In this document: piece by piece, positions 1-5,417 of the stretch
Numbering within the stretch: the stretch's first letter is position 1
Layout of the letters: each line of letters starts with the position of its first letter
Source: a virus
IMG/VR virus record: IMGVR_UViG_3300031957_000006
Location: 1-24,534 of that record
DNA length: 24,534 nt
Direction: 5' to 3' (one strand)
The notes under the pieces: model-generated
The model's input: only the letters and a program-made list of their open reading frames with translations
Told to the model about the DNA's origin: nothing
The model's database searches: none
Made by a program: the position numbers and the translations under genes

Positions 1-137
1 GCACGACTGAGCATAATCTGTGCTTCAGCTTCAGCTTTGGCAACTTTAACTTTAGTTTCGGCAGCTTTAGTTTCAACTTTACCATTTAACCATGTTCCTG
101 CTAAACTTGCTATCGGGCCAATAAATGCTTGGATCAT
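1..137 (-). CDS. Spanin-like small protein, 3' end cut by window edge
   Basis: This leftward gene starts with an ATG that overlaps the stop of the holin-like gene (ATGA, positions 137-134) and is still open at the window edge, so only the first 45 codons are visible. The visible protein starts MIQAFIGPIASLAGTW, a short hydrophobic N-terminal stretch, and continues with a Lys/Glu/Ala-rich helix (KVETKAAETKVKVAKAEAEA) that should form a coiled coil. A membrane anchor followed by a charged helix, directly after a holin-like gene, is the layout of an inner-membrane spanin or another lysis accessory protein. This role is inferred from layout and position; an uncharacterised structural protein is also possible. 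Confidence 0.6.
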   Translation of the reverse strand, partial: MIQAFIGPIASLAGTWLNGKVETKAAETKVKVAKAEAEAQIMLSR

Positions 138-349
138 TTACTGCCTCTATCTGTCTTTGCTTCTTTATTCATCCAAATACCAAAGCAACCTGTTAATGCG
201 CCCATGCAAACAGATACAAGTCCAGCTTGTCCATTAGTGGGGTCTGGCAGTGCCATATACCAATGTACAGATTGATATGTAAGTATAGTCACAACTAACA
301 TCATTAGTCGTGGAAATAATTTATAGTCATCAATAATAGTATGTGCCAT
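134..349 (-). CDS. Holin-like small membrane protein
   Basis: This is a 71-residue protein with two predicted membrane segments, at about residues 14-32 (LMMLVVTILTYQSVHWY) and 42-60 (AGLVSVCMGALTGCFGIWM), joined by a short polar turn (LPDPTNG). It has a charged N terminus and a basic C-terminal tail. Size and topology fit small phage holins that permeabilise the inner membrane before lysis. The ATG at 349 follows an AGGAG that lies within the end of the upstream gene, and the spanin-like gene overlaps its stop. The only recognisable cell-wall hydrolase in the window is far away on the plus strand (9211-9597). The holin call is by architecture only. Confidence 0.6.
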   Translation of the reverse strand: MAHTIIDDYKLFPRLMMLVVTILTYQSVHWYMALPDPTNGQAGLVSVCMGALTGCFGIWMNKEAKTDRGSK

Positions 350-351
350 TA

Positions 352-597
352 TCAGGTTCTCCTGTATCTAGCGGTTTTCTTTGCAATGCCTTTAGGTTGA
401 GCCACATGCTGCTTACCTGCCTTCGTGCCTTGTCGTTTAGCTCTGGTTGTAGCGGCATACTCACTGCTGCTAAGAGACTCAATAGCCTTAGCAGGTAAAT
501 AACGCTCACCAGTTTTAGCACTAGGCTTCCCACTTTTAGTTCGCCAATCTTGCTTAGTCCATTTCTTTAAAGACTTTTGTGATTTAGCGAGGGCCAT
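352..597 (-). CDS. Small, very basic conserved-type phage protein
   Basis: The 81-residue protein is rich in Lys, Arg, Ser and Thr (start MALAKSQKSLKKWTKQDWRT; end KGIAKKTARYRRT), with a central GERYLPAKAIESLSSSEYAATT segment that looks like a folded core. It has no membrane segment or signal peptide. I recognise it as a type seen repeatedly in marine phage genomes but know no function. Its ATG overlaps the stop of the upstream gene (TAATG at 599-595), so the two are probably translationally coupled. High basic charge suggests nucleic-acid contact, for example in DNA packaging or RNA binding, which is inference. Confidence 0.75.
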   Translation of the reverse strand: MALAKSQKSLKKWTKQDWRTKSGKPSAKTGERYLPAKAIESLSSSEYAATTRAKRQGTKAGKQHVAQPKGIAKKTARYRRT

Positions 598-803
598 TAT
601 TTGTAGCCCCCACCCGCTTTTTTGTATTCACTAGCAAGGAGTTGGGCTTTACGTGCAGACCACTGACCTGCCTTCCCGCCTTTGGTTCCCCGCTTAATCC
701 GCTCAAACAAACGTTTGCGCAGAGTAGGCTTAGTATAATTTCCTGCCTCATTTACACGAGACTTAGACTTTTTGACCGTAGATTTTTTGACGGATTTCGC
801 CAC
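597..803 (-). CDS. Small basic Gly/Lys-rich protein, GTG start
   Basis: From the GTG at 803 this gives 68 residues beginning MAKSVKKSTVKKSKSRVN and ending QYKKAGGGYK-like (SEYKKAGGGYK). The middle reads NYTKPTLRKRLFERIKRG and KGGKAGQWSARKAQ, a basic amphipathic pattern. I chose GTG 803 because a GGGG run sits seven bases upstream and the product then begins with MAK, as in many phage basic proteins. An ATG at 836 gives an 11-residue longer form. Either way its 5' end overlaps the DUF1127 gene in another frame (41 or 74 bases), so the two are coupled. Function unknown; nucleic-acid binding is plausible from charge. Confidence 0.7.
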   Translation of the reverse strand: MAKSVKKSTVKKSKSRVNEAGNYTKPTLRKRLFERIKRGTKGGKAGQWSARKAQLLASEYKKAGGGYK

Positions 804-912
804 GACTGATCCCCATGTCATGCAGTTCTTTATCATTTAGATTCATAAGAATCCAATAGTCGGCTCTGCGTTGCTGATTTTCTTGTAGTTTCTTAAACAT
901 ACGTTTAAACAT
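763..912 (-). CDS. DUF1127 family small protein
   Basis: This 49-residue ORF starts at ATG 912 behind a TAGGAG Shine-Dalgarno at about 924-919. Its C-terminal half, LNDKELHDMGISRGEIRQ (residues 25-42), matches the DUF1127 signature: a short helix, then (L/M)xDxGxSRxxI and a basic end. The N terminus (MFKRMFKKLQENQQRR) is basic. DUF1127 proteins are typically under 60 residues, are abundant in alphaproteobacteria, and some have been linked to RNA turnover or stress and phosphate physiology. A good sigma70-type promoter lies about 70 bases upstream, so this gene heads its own transcript. It may be host-derived and adjust host RNA metabolism, which is inference. Confidence 0.75.
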   Translation of the reverse strand: MFKRMFKKLQENQQRRADYWILMNLNDKELHDMGISRGEIRQKIYGQKV

Positions 913-936
913 ATTCTATCTCCTATATTATGTTAA

Positions 937-953
937 GGTAAGAATTACTTACC
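937..953. repeat. Short inverted repeat in the DUF1127 leader
   Basis: GGTAAG (937-942) and CTTACC (948-953) form a 6-bp stem with loop AATTA. It lies between the predicted minus-strand promoter and the ribosome binding site of the DUF1127 gene. It could be an operator or a leader hairpin; no poly-T tract follows on either side, so it is not a convincing terminator. Confidence 0.4.
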
Positions 954-980
954 CTTATAGAGATAGTTATATCATACTTA

Positions 981-1009
981 GTTATAACATAGTATAGATA
1001 AGATTGCAA
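981..1009 (-). promoter_or_regulatory. Predicted sigma70-type promoter reading leftward into the DUF1127 gene
   Basis: On the minus strand, TTGCAA (1009-1004) is followed by a 17-base AT-rich spacer and TATAAC (986-981), which matches five of six bases of the -10 consensus. It lies in the only sizeable gap (913-1021) in the left minus-strand block, just before the DUF1127 start. The -35 box matches only four of six positions. The call rests on consensus and position. Confidence 0.5.
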
Positions 1010-1021
1010 CCCCGTTATGCA

Positions 1022-1387
1022 TTATCTGTTGGGGTCAAAGTATTCTTCTACAGAAACAATTACTTCCATAGTGTTAGTAGTTTCGCCGTATACTAAAATT
1101 TTATCGCCTGAGTGTAGGTTAAAGTATCCACCATTTACTAAATTAGTTACAGAGTGTCCTGCCATACTAAGTCCATTAGCTATGTAGTGATACGCATTAT
1201 CTTCAGCATGGTAAAATTGCACATACACTTTTTTAGTAGAAGAAGCATTATTACTTATGTGCAAATACCTAGTAATGGCACTAAAGTTAGCAGGGCAAGT
1301 ATACACAGCGGTAGCACTAGCATCTGCCGAAGTAGATGCAATAGTGTACCCTTGTGTGTAAAACTTTGACTTACTAAGATCAGGCAT
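1022..1387 (-). CDS. Possible structural (beta-rich, fiber- or decoration-like) protein
   Basis: The 121-residue protein starts at ATG 1387 behind AAGGAA. Ser, Thr, Asn, Tyr and Val are abundant, with alternating hydrophobic/polar strands such as KKVYVQFYHAED, YHYIANGLSMAGHS and GDKILVYGETTNTMEVIVSV, and there are no long charged helices. This looks like a single beta-sandwich domain of the sort found in phage head-decoration, tail or fiber accessory proteins. It has no signal peptide or membrane segment. It lies in the leftward block among small genes, upstream of the lysis-like genes, consistent with late expression. Family not recognised, so the virion role is inferred from composition and position. 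Confidence 0.55.
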   Translation of the reverse strand: MPDLSKSKFYTQGYTIASTSADASATAVYTCPANFSAITRYLHISNNASSTKKVYVQFYHAEDNAYHYIANGLSMAGHSVTNLVNGGYFNLHSGDKILVYGETTNTMEVIVSVEEYFDPNR

Positions 1388-1396
1388 GTAGTTTCC

Positions 1397-1648
1397 TTAT
1401 GCTATTATAAAGTCTACGATCTGACCATCAGGTGTACGTAGTTTGTTTGGGTTAGGGTTATATGCATACATCTGATTTACTAGCTTTAGATCTTCTACAG
1501 GTGTATCTGGTGTTACTCTATTAGGCTGTTCTGGCTTATACTCTTCGTTATTTCTACTAGACCTATCTTTGTCTGCTTTCTCAAATATAATATTCTCATG
1601 CGTCTGAAAGGGAAAGCTAGGTAAAGGGAAATGAGAAATAAGAGTCAT
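1397..1648 (-). CDS. Hypothetical protein, Pro/Asn-rich
   Basis: An 83-residue protein with no recognised domain. The N-terminal third is rich in Pro and Phe (MTLISHFPLPSFPFQTHE), the middle is charged and probably disordered (KADKDRSSRNNEEYKPEQPN), and the C terminus has NQMYAYNPNPNKLRTPDGQ. The ATG at 1648 follows the stop of the upstream gene without a gap (TAA 1651-1649), so translation is probably coupled. Disordered, Pro-rich small proteins near structural genes can be tail accessory or scaffold-like parts, but nothing in the sequence proves this. Confidence 0.6.
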   Translation of the reverse strand: MTLISHFPLPSFPFQTHENIIFEKADKDRSSRNNEEYKPEQPNRVTPDTPVEDLKLVNQMYAYNPNPNKLRTPDGQIVDFIIA

Positions 1649-1843
1649 TTAAGTTGTACCTTGCATTTGATAACATTGATAACGGGCATAAAAGTTTCTG
1701 CCGTTTGTCATATTGCTTACGTCTTCTTCTACTTGAGTAACACAAGCAGCCTTACTAAAAAACCCCTGATCAGTACGAACTAGCACATCACAAGTTTTAA
1801 CGTTAGTAGGGGAAATGCAAATTAGAACAACTGCAATCCACAT
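1649..1843 (-). CDS. Small secreted or membrane-anchored Cys-containing protein
   Basis: The 64-residue product starts with a hydrophobic segment (MWIAVVLICISPTNV) that could be a short signal peptide or lipid-anchor-like sequence with Cys at 9. The rest is polar with Cys at 18, 34 and 57, suited to disulfide bonds in the periplasm. Layout and the pattern FxxKAAC...YARYQC resemble the plus-strand gene at 22458-22646 (FxxYASC...VTYC). The start overlaps the stop of the RGG-repeat gene (TAATG). Function unknown; an envelope-directed protein, such as a superinfection or lysis accessory factor, is possible. Confidence 0.6.
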   Translation of the reverse strand: MWIAVVLICISPTNVKTCDVLVRTDQGFFSKAACVTQVEEDVSNMTNGRNFYARYQCYQMQGTT

Positions 1844-1992
1844 TACTTCTTTTTCTTAGCCATGCCACCACGCATCATTTTCTTTTTAGGTGCCATACCA
1901 CCACCACGCATCATAGGCTTTTTCTTAGCTGCAGCCATACCACCGCCACGCATAGGTGTTTTCTTTTTCATTGCTCTAGGTTTCATTGCCAT
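1843..1992 (-). CDS. Tiny internally repetitive KKK/MRGG protein
   Basis: This 49-residue protein consists almost entirely of Lys, Met, Arg, Gly, Ala and Pro. It contains three variants of a repeat made of a lysine run, Pro/Met, then MRGGGMA: KKKTPMRGGGMA, KKKPMMRGGGMA and KKKMMRGGMA, followed by a terminal AKKKK. No hydrophobic core is possible, so it is probably disordered. I chose ATG 1992 because GGAG lies nine bases upstream; ATG 1986 overlaps the previous stop and gives 47 residues. Similar RGG/KKK peptides occur in marine phages. Such composition fits binding to DNA, RNA or an acidic protein; the role is unknown. Confidence 0.7.
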   Translation of the reverse strand: MAMKPRAMKKKTPMRGGGMAAAKKKPMMRGGGMAPKKKMMRGGMAKKKK

Positions 1993-2510
1993 TGTTTCTG
2001 TCTCCGTTTTCTTCTATCTAATACGAGTGCTTCATACTCGTCTTTAGGATATACATCATAGTATCCTAACTTTTCTAGTCGTAAACTTGCGTCATCTACT
2101 TTACTTAAAGACTGAATAAACAACATAGCGTATTCATCTTCTATGTCAGACTCCCACTCATGTTCATACAAAAAGTCTAAGTCTGCATCTTCTGCACCAT
2201 AGTCAGGATGAAACTCCATTATGTGCAAATCTCTATGTGTGTACGTATCGTTTAAAAATGTAGTAAATTCTTTAAGCTGTAGTGGAGAAGGAAAATAATA
2301 AGAAGCAACTACAACTAAGTCATACGTATTGTCAAACAAATTAGCTTGTGTAATAGCTTCAATACCAAGGTGCTTAGTTTCTATTACATTTACTTTATTT
2401 TGTTTCCAAGCTTGTTGTGCATAAGGACATGCGGGTAGGCCACCTAAAGTATCATTTGGTACTTCTAATACTTTACGTGACCAATCCCGTATATCATTCT
2501 CTATGCTCAC
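1983..2510 (-). CDS. Conserved-type hypothetical phage protein with a PACPYA motif
   Basis: A 175-residue acidic, apparently globular protein. Visible marks are PACPYA near residues 26-31, a beta-strand-like YDLVVVASYYF (63-73), FHPDYGAEDADLDFLYEHEW, and a C-terminal LSKVDDASLRLEKLGYYDVYP followed by a basic tail (RRKRRQKQ). I believe this is a protein type recurrent in marine phages, but I cannot assign a family with confidence; the CPYA motif superficially resembles that of DUF1415. The start is GTG 2510, whose G is the last base of the upstream TAG. No membrane segment or signal. Possibly a late accessory protein. Confidence 0.7.
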   Translation of the reverse strand: MSIENDIRDWSRKVLEVPNDTLGGLPACPYAQQAWKQNKVNVIETKHLGIEAITQANLFDNTYDLVVVASYYFPSPLQLKEFTTFLNDTYTHRDLHIMEFHPDYGAEDADLDFLYEHEWESDIEDEYAMLFIQSLSKVDDASLRLEKLGYYDVYPKDEYEALVLDRRKRRQKQWQ

Positions 2511-3109
2511 TAGTAGAACAAACCACCTTTACGCATATCTACGTGACCTTTAGTAACTTTGCCACCACGTTTCATGTAGCCCATTTTATTGCGTACAGGA
2601 GTAGGTAGCTTCTTTAGACCAGTTTGATCTGCAGTAGGTTTAGTGAGGCCACCTTTAGCAAAAGGCATTTCTGGTAAGGTTACAGGTTTAGACTTACGAT
2701 CTGCAGCAGACTGTGCTGACTTACGTGAAGCACGTGATACTTCTGCGGCTTGCATCTTTTCAAACTCTGTTACTTGCCTATCCAGCATATTCTGCATAGT
2801 CTTTTTACGTAAACCCTCTGGCATATCATCAATACGTCTTTGCATAGTAGATAGTTTATTAGCGGTATCAGCTTGCTTAATGTCAGTAGCACTAACAGTC
2901 ATCTTCTTAGCTACAGAACCCTTTTTCTCTACTACCTTAGCTGCTGTTTCATTTTTACGAAGTTTACTTTTCTCTGCTGCTGCTTTAAGTTTCTTCTCAG
3001 CTTCTTCCATAGCAGCTTTAGTTTTAGCAGGTACATCTTTGGTCTTTACACCTACTTTAGATTTCTTAGCTGCTTTAGCGGCCTTAGCTGCTGCACTCAA
3101 TATTCCCAT
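2510..3109 (-). CDS. Basic Ala/Lys-rich coiled-coil protein with a C-terminal RGG/KGGL tail
   Basis: From ATG 3109, preceded by AGGAG eight bases upstream, this encodes 199 residues. The N-terminal half is Ala/Lys/Glu-rich and should be a long helix or coiled coil (AAKAAKAAKKSK; EEAEKKLKAAAEKSKLRK). The middle, MQRRIDDMPEGLRKKTMQNM, looks like a helical bundle. The C terminus is disordered with the marine-phage-type pattern AKGGL...MGYMKRGGKV...DMRKGGLFY. An upstream start at 3160 exists in frame but lacks a comparable ribosome site. The tail resembles the neighbouring KKK/MRGG peptide. A DNA-binding internal or scaffold-like virion protein is possible, but this is inference. Confidence 0.7.
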   Translation of the reverse strand: MGILSAAAKAAKAAKKSKVGVKTKDVPAKTKAAMEEAEKKLKAAAEKSKLRKNETAAKVVEKKGSVAKKMTVSATDIKQADTANKLSTMQRRIDDMPEGLRKKTMQNMLDRQVTEFEKMQAAEVSRASRKSAQSAADRKSKPVTLPEMPFAKGGLTKPTADQTGLKKLPTPVRNKMGYMKRGGKVTKGHVDMRKGGLFY

Positions 3110-3125
3110 TGGTATATCTCCTATA

Positions 3126-3419
3126 TTACCATTTAACTTTATGCGACCAATATCTCGCACTTAGCTTACTAGGCTTAGAGTCTTGAGCATTGTGTCTTGC
3201 GTAATAGCTCTTCTTACGAGCTTTGTCTTTTGCAGTTGTAGGACTCTTACCAGCACCACGTACACCTTGCTGTCCGAATCTAATAAATTTATACGTGTCA
3301 CCTTCTTTAGCCATTACAGCGTGTGACTTCTTAGGATGCTTAGGTGTCCTCTTAGGTTTATTAACACCAGAGAGTCCTTCCTCTTTCATTTTAGTTTTAA
3401 CTCTTTCAGGTATACTCAT
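3126..3419 (-). CDS. Small basic conserved-type phage protein
   Basis: A 97-residue, strongly basic protein. Its middle, GDTYKFIRFGQQGVRGAG, suggests a compact beta domain, flanked by basic stretches (KPKRTPKHPKKSHAV; KDKARKKSYYARHNA) and ending LSARYWSHKVKW. I recognise this as a type common in marine phages, without known function. The ATG at 3419 overlaps the stop of the upstream gene (ATGA), showing coupling. The basic charge and RFGQQGV core suggest nucleic-acid binding, but no catalytic motif is visible. Confidence 0.75.
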   Translation of the reverse strand: MSIPERVKTKMKEEGLSGVNKPKRTPKHPKKSHAVMAKEGDTYKFIRFGQQGVRGAGKSPTTAKDKARKKSYYARHNAQDSKPSKLSARYWSHKVKW

Positions 3420-3625
3420 TTTTCGTCAGTCCAACCTTCTGCTCTCATAGCCCACTCTACATGCTCTAACGTAAATGTACGACCGTAGTGGGCTTCCACT
3501 GCAGTCTTTACATAAAATACATCACTATGGGGAATATGTAAATCTTCAAGATTACCAGATAATACGTGTCGGTAAAATTCTTCAAGAACATTGTCTGTAT
3601 ATAGTTTTACTGATTTCTTTGCCAT
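3416..3625 (-). CDS. Hypothetical protein, first gene of the leftward operon
   Basis: A 69-residue protein from ATG 3625; a TTG two codons upstream is also in frame. It has a short basic N terminus (MAKKSVKLYTD) followed by mostly helical, amphipathic sequence (NVLEEFYRHVLSG; VKTAVEAHYGRTFTLEHVEWAMRAEGW). The second helix pair could be a small helix-turn-helix, but there is no clear family match. The Shine-Dalgarno is weak (only TAAG upstream). Being first in the leftward operon next to the control region, it could be a regulator; that rests on position only. Confidence 0.65.
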   Translation of the reverse strand: MAKKSVKLYTDNVLEEFYRHVLSGNLEDLHIPHSDVFYVKTAVEAHYGRTFTLEHVEWAMRAEGWTDEK

Positions 3626-3705
3626 TGTCAATACTTAATTTGTACAAATAATAAAGAGACTCGCCTACGGCAAGTTTTCATTTACAAGTGTTACCTTCGG
3701 AGATA

Positions 3706-3824
3706 GTCACTATAAGTGTATCACTGTACGTGTGTACTTATAGTATATTTATAGTTACTGTATATTTAAAAGATTATTATATGTGATTGTAAGTATGTAC
3801 TGTACGTGTATCACTTATAGTGAC
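3706..3824. repeat. 13-bp inverted repeat with an internal 11-bp direct repeat
   Basis: GTCACTATAAGTG (3706-3718) recurs as its exact reverse complement CACTTATAGTGAC (3812-3824), enclosing an AT-rich stretch. Inside each end ACTGTACGTGT occurs in direct orientation (3723-3733 and 3799-3809). The paired ends around an AT-rich core could bracket an easily melted origin segment or be paired protein-binding sites. The identity is read directly from the sequence; the role is inferred. Confidence 0.65.
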
Positions 3825-4081
3825 CCTACCCTAACTAACATATATAGTTTTACACATTCTAAGATACATGTCAACCCCTAATCGTACTATTGTAACATTA
3901 TGTGATACATTGAAACATTCCGTTACCCAGTGATAGCACGTACTGTGTTATAGTATAACATACATAGGACTGTGTAAACCACCTTATGTATATAGTGGTT
4001 AACAGTGCATTTTACTGATCTGTGTAGATATACATGTATATATAACGTACACCCCCCGCATGGCCCCTGCCCGCCCTTGCA

Positions 4082-4159
4082 TGACACACATACATAGCGC
4101 ATATCAGGTGCATGTGTTGCTGGTGCACACATTATGTGACACACATTACACCAGCGCAT
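4082..4159. repeat. Iteron-like imperfect direct repeat, two copies 55 bp apart
   Basis: Copy one (4082-4102) is TGACACACAT, then ACAT, then AGCGCAT. Copy two (4137-4159) is TGACACACAT, then TACACC, then AGCGCAT. The outer blocks are identical and only the link between them differs. GCTGGTG (4119-4125) and CACCAGC (4149-4155) form a 7-bp inverted repeat across copy two. A spacing of 55 bp is about five helical turns, as for sites read by the same protein on one DNA face. Role unknown; replication-initiator or regulator binding is possible. Confidence 0.55.
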
Positions 4160-4336
4160 GAGGAACCCTAGCAATTTCAACAGCTTACAATGATGCGACA
4201 ACTGTTATGTAATCAGTTGCCATACTAAAGTATGAATTGTAGTGGGGTATTATGACACCGAAGGTGTGTAACGGTGCCGATGCATATTTATACCCTACCA
4301 CCTATGGTGATGGTCACATCATATTCAAACCAACAG

Positions 4337-4352
4337 TGTCCAACATTGGACA
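4337..4352. promoter_or_regulatory. Operator-like palindrome TGTCCAA-CA-TTGGACA (copy 1)
   Basis: This non-coding copy has 7-bp arms around CA and is the most symmetric of five GTCCAA-YR-TTGGAC sites (others at 5013, 5314, 5859 and 6244). A 6-bp-arm dyad with a 2-bp centre is typical of a dimeric repressor site. A second palindrome, CACAGT-TAT-ACTGTG, lies four bases further on. Binding protein unknown. Confidence 0.65.
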
Positions 4353-4355
4353 TGC

Positions 4356-4370
4356 CACAGTTATACTGTG
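4356..4370. promoter_or_regulatory. Palindrome CACAGT-TAT-ACTGTG
   Basis: A perfect 6-bp dyad with a 3-bp centre, four bases after the first GTCCAA/TTGGAC palindrome. Two different dyads placed side by side upstream of the rightward operon suggest a compound control site. The match is seen directly; the regulatory role is inferred from position. Confidence 0.45.
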
Positions 4371-4521
4371 ATATATATGCAACACCAACAGTTTGCCCAA
4401 CCCAAACTAGCCTCACGAGTTTAGCGCACGAACTTCGTAATTACTTGTAATTACTGCAGTAGCATGGGAAACGACGGGCGCAGAGGATCACGAGGCAACT
4501 TTTCTCTGGACAAACTCTATA

Positions 4522-4603
4522 CTATCTTCTAATAGTTTTATAAGAGAATTATATCTCACTTCTTGTGAGAGATATAAGTTCTCTTTTATAAAACAGAAGA
4601 TAG
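4522..4603 (+). promoter_or_regulatory. Very long leader hairpin before the first rightward gene
   Basis: CTATCTTCT (4522-4530) pairs with AGAAGATAG (4595-4603), GTTTTATA (4535-4542) with TATAAAAC (4587-4594), AGAGAA (4543-4548) with TTCTCT (4579-4584), TTATAT (4549-4554) with ATATAA (4572-4577), and CTCAC (4555-4559) with GTGAG (4565-4569). That is about 34 bp of stem with a few bulged bases and a TTCTT loop. The ribosome site AGGAA (4606-4610) begins just outside the stem, leaving it free. Possible roles are mRNA protection, an RNase III site, or DNA cruciform control. A poor promoter candidate, TGGACA (4507-4512) with TCTAAT (4528-4533) and a 15-bp spacer, overlaps its start. Confidence 0.7.
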
Positions 4604-4617
4604 ATAGGAAAACGAAA

Positions 4618-5190
4618 ATGGCAAACTCAACAGCAACAACTGGAACTTCAATCGACGCTTTAGTAAAAGAGGGCAAAGCCCTTGGTTCAATTTGGCGTCA
4701 AGTGAACAGCCTCAAGCAAACCATCAAAGAGAATGGTTTTGATACAAGGTTGGGTAAATTGCTACAGCAATTGAAAGCTAATGCCACCACCGATGCAGGT
4801 CAAATACCAACACATGTCCTTCGGACTCATGGTATTCAGCAAATTGATCGTCGTCGTCGTTCAGAGGCTCTATGGTTCGTTGAAAACGAAAAGGAGTGTC
4901 GTGAGTTCATAAAAGCCTCTGGCTTTAAAGGCTCATCTCTTACAGCTTTACAAGCTGCAATGCGTAAAGCTGCCAAAGGCAGTGATGAAGATCAACCTGC
5001 TAAAGCAGAACCGTCCAATGTTGGACAGTCTGATGAGGCTCCTGCTAAAGCAGAAAAGGCACCAGTGAAGATCACTCACAAAGTGATGGTAAATACCATC
5101 TTAGCTCAAACAGAGCTTAACGGCTTGGATCTTGAAAAGATCATTGAGGATCTGATGGCAGCTATTCCTGCAGCAAAGGCAGCGGCATGA
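4618..5190 (+). CDS. Hypothetical protein, first gene of the rightward operon
   Basis: A 190-residue protein of unrecognised family. The first 125 residues look folded and helical, with a basic patch QQIDRRRRSEALWFVENEKE (about 74-93). Then follows a disordered Ala/Lys/Glu/Pro linker (KGSDEDQPAKAEPSNVGQSD...APAKAEKAPVK) and a C-terminal helical segment (VMVNTILAQTELNGLDLEKI). The ATG at 4618 has AGGAA seven bases upstream, right after the long hairpin. The linker codons contain palindrome copy 2 (5013-5026). As the first early-type gene it could be a DNA-binding regulator or host-takeover protein, but no motif proves it. Confidence 0.75.
   Translation: MANSTATTGTSIDALVKEGKALGSIWRQVNSLKQTIKENGFDTRLGKLLQQLKANATTDAGQIPTHVLRTHGIQQIDRRRRSEALWFVENEKECREFIKASGFKGSSLTALQAAMRKAAKGSDEDQPAKAEPSNVGQSDEAPAKAEKAPVKITHKVMVNTILAQTELNGLDLEKIIEDLMAAIPAAKAAA
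5013..5026. promoter_or_regulatory. Operator-like palindrome GTCCAATGTTGGAC (copy 2, inside a gene)
   Basis: A perfect 6-bp dyad with TG centre, preceded by ACC and followed by A as in the other copies. It is read in frame as Pro-Ser-Asn-Val-Gly-Gln in the gene's disordered linker. Copy 3 is read in a different frame, so conservation is of the DNA, not the protein. Confidence 0.6.
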
Positions 5191-5417
5191 GCCGTAGGGA
5201 TAGCACATCTATTCGGTACTTGTTACCGAAAACACAAGCAAGCATTCAGCAGTATATGCTGGATGCAGCTATGGCACAATTCATTGAATTGTCACAGGCA
5301 CATGAAGAAAACCGTCCAACATTGGACACTTTGATTGCTAACACATTAACTCCTAAAGAGTTAAAAGAGCATGAACCAACGCTTGTCTACGATAGTGGAT
5401 GGAAGGACGTATCGTGA
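5187..5417 (+). CDS. Small hypothetical protein
   Basis: A 76-residue protein starting at an ATG that overlaps the preceding stop (ATGA), so it is coupled to the first gene. It begins MSRRDSTSIRYLLPKTQASI, continues with an amphipathic helix (QYMLDAAMAQFIELSQAHEE), and ends acidic (KELKEHEPTLVYDSGW). No family recognised, no membrane segment. It contains palindrome copy 3 (5314-5327), read as Arg-Pro-Thr-Leu-Asp-Thr. The next gene overlaps its stop (GTGA). Confidence 0.7.
   Translation: MSRRDSTSIRYLLPKTQASIQQYMLDAAMAQFIELSQAHEENRPTLDTLIANTLTPKELKEHEPTLVYDSGWKDVS
5314..5327. promoter_or_regulatory. Operator-like palindrome GTCCAACATTGGAC (copy 3, inside a gene)
   Basis: A perfect 6-bp dyad with CA centre. 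Flanks match the intergenic copies: AAACC before and ACTTT after. It is translated in a different frame from copy 2, giving unrelated residues, which supports selection on the DNA site. Confidence 0.65.

Larger units (their letters stand above)
3626..4617. other. About 1 kb non-coding region between divergent operons: candidate origin and control region
   Basis: No convincing gene lies here on either strand. The longest ORF, at 3923-4201 on the minus strand, has an implausible Cys/His-rich composition. The left part (3700-3830) is AT-rich with a 13-bp inverted repeat. The middle (4040-4160) holds a GC-rich patch and an iteron-like direct repeat. From 4221 to 4370 there are several short palindromes: CATAC-TAAA-GTATG at 4221-4234, ACACC-GAA-GGTGT at 4255-4267, a GTCCAA/TTGGAC palindrome and CACAGT-TAT-ACTGTG. 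The right end is a very long hairpin. A perfect TGTTATA-G-TATAACA palindrome lies at 3946-3960. This density between divergent operons fits an origin or early promoter region, which is inference. Confidence 0.6.

Noticed and set aside
2643-3164. 173-residue plus-strand ORF
   Set aside because: Antisense shadow of the Ala/Lys-rich minus-strand gene; its Ser/Leu/Ala-rich content follows from that gene's codons.
3660-3680. Hairpin CTCGCC-TAC-GGCAAG with a following TTTT as a terminator
   Set aside because: Stem has a mismatch on the plus strand and no plus-strand gene precedes it; may only be a leader hairpin of the leftward operon.
3923-4201. 92-residue minus-strand ORF in the control region
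   Set aside because: Very high Cys/His content, no ribosome site, no family resemblance, and it spans direct repeats and dyads; best read as chance.
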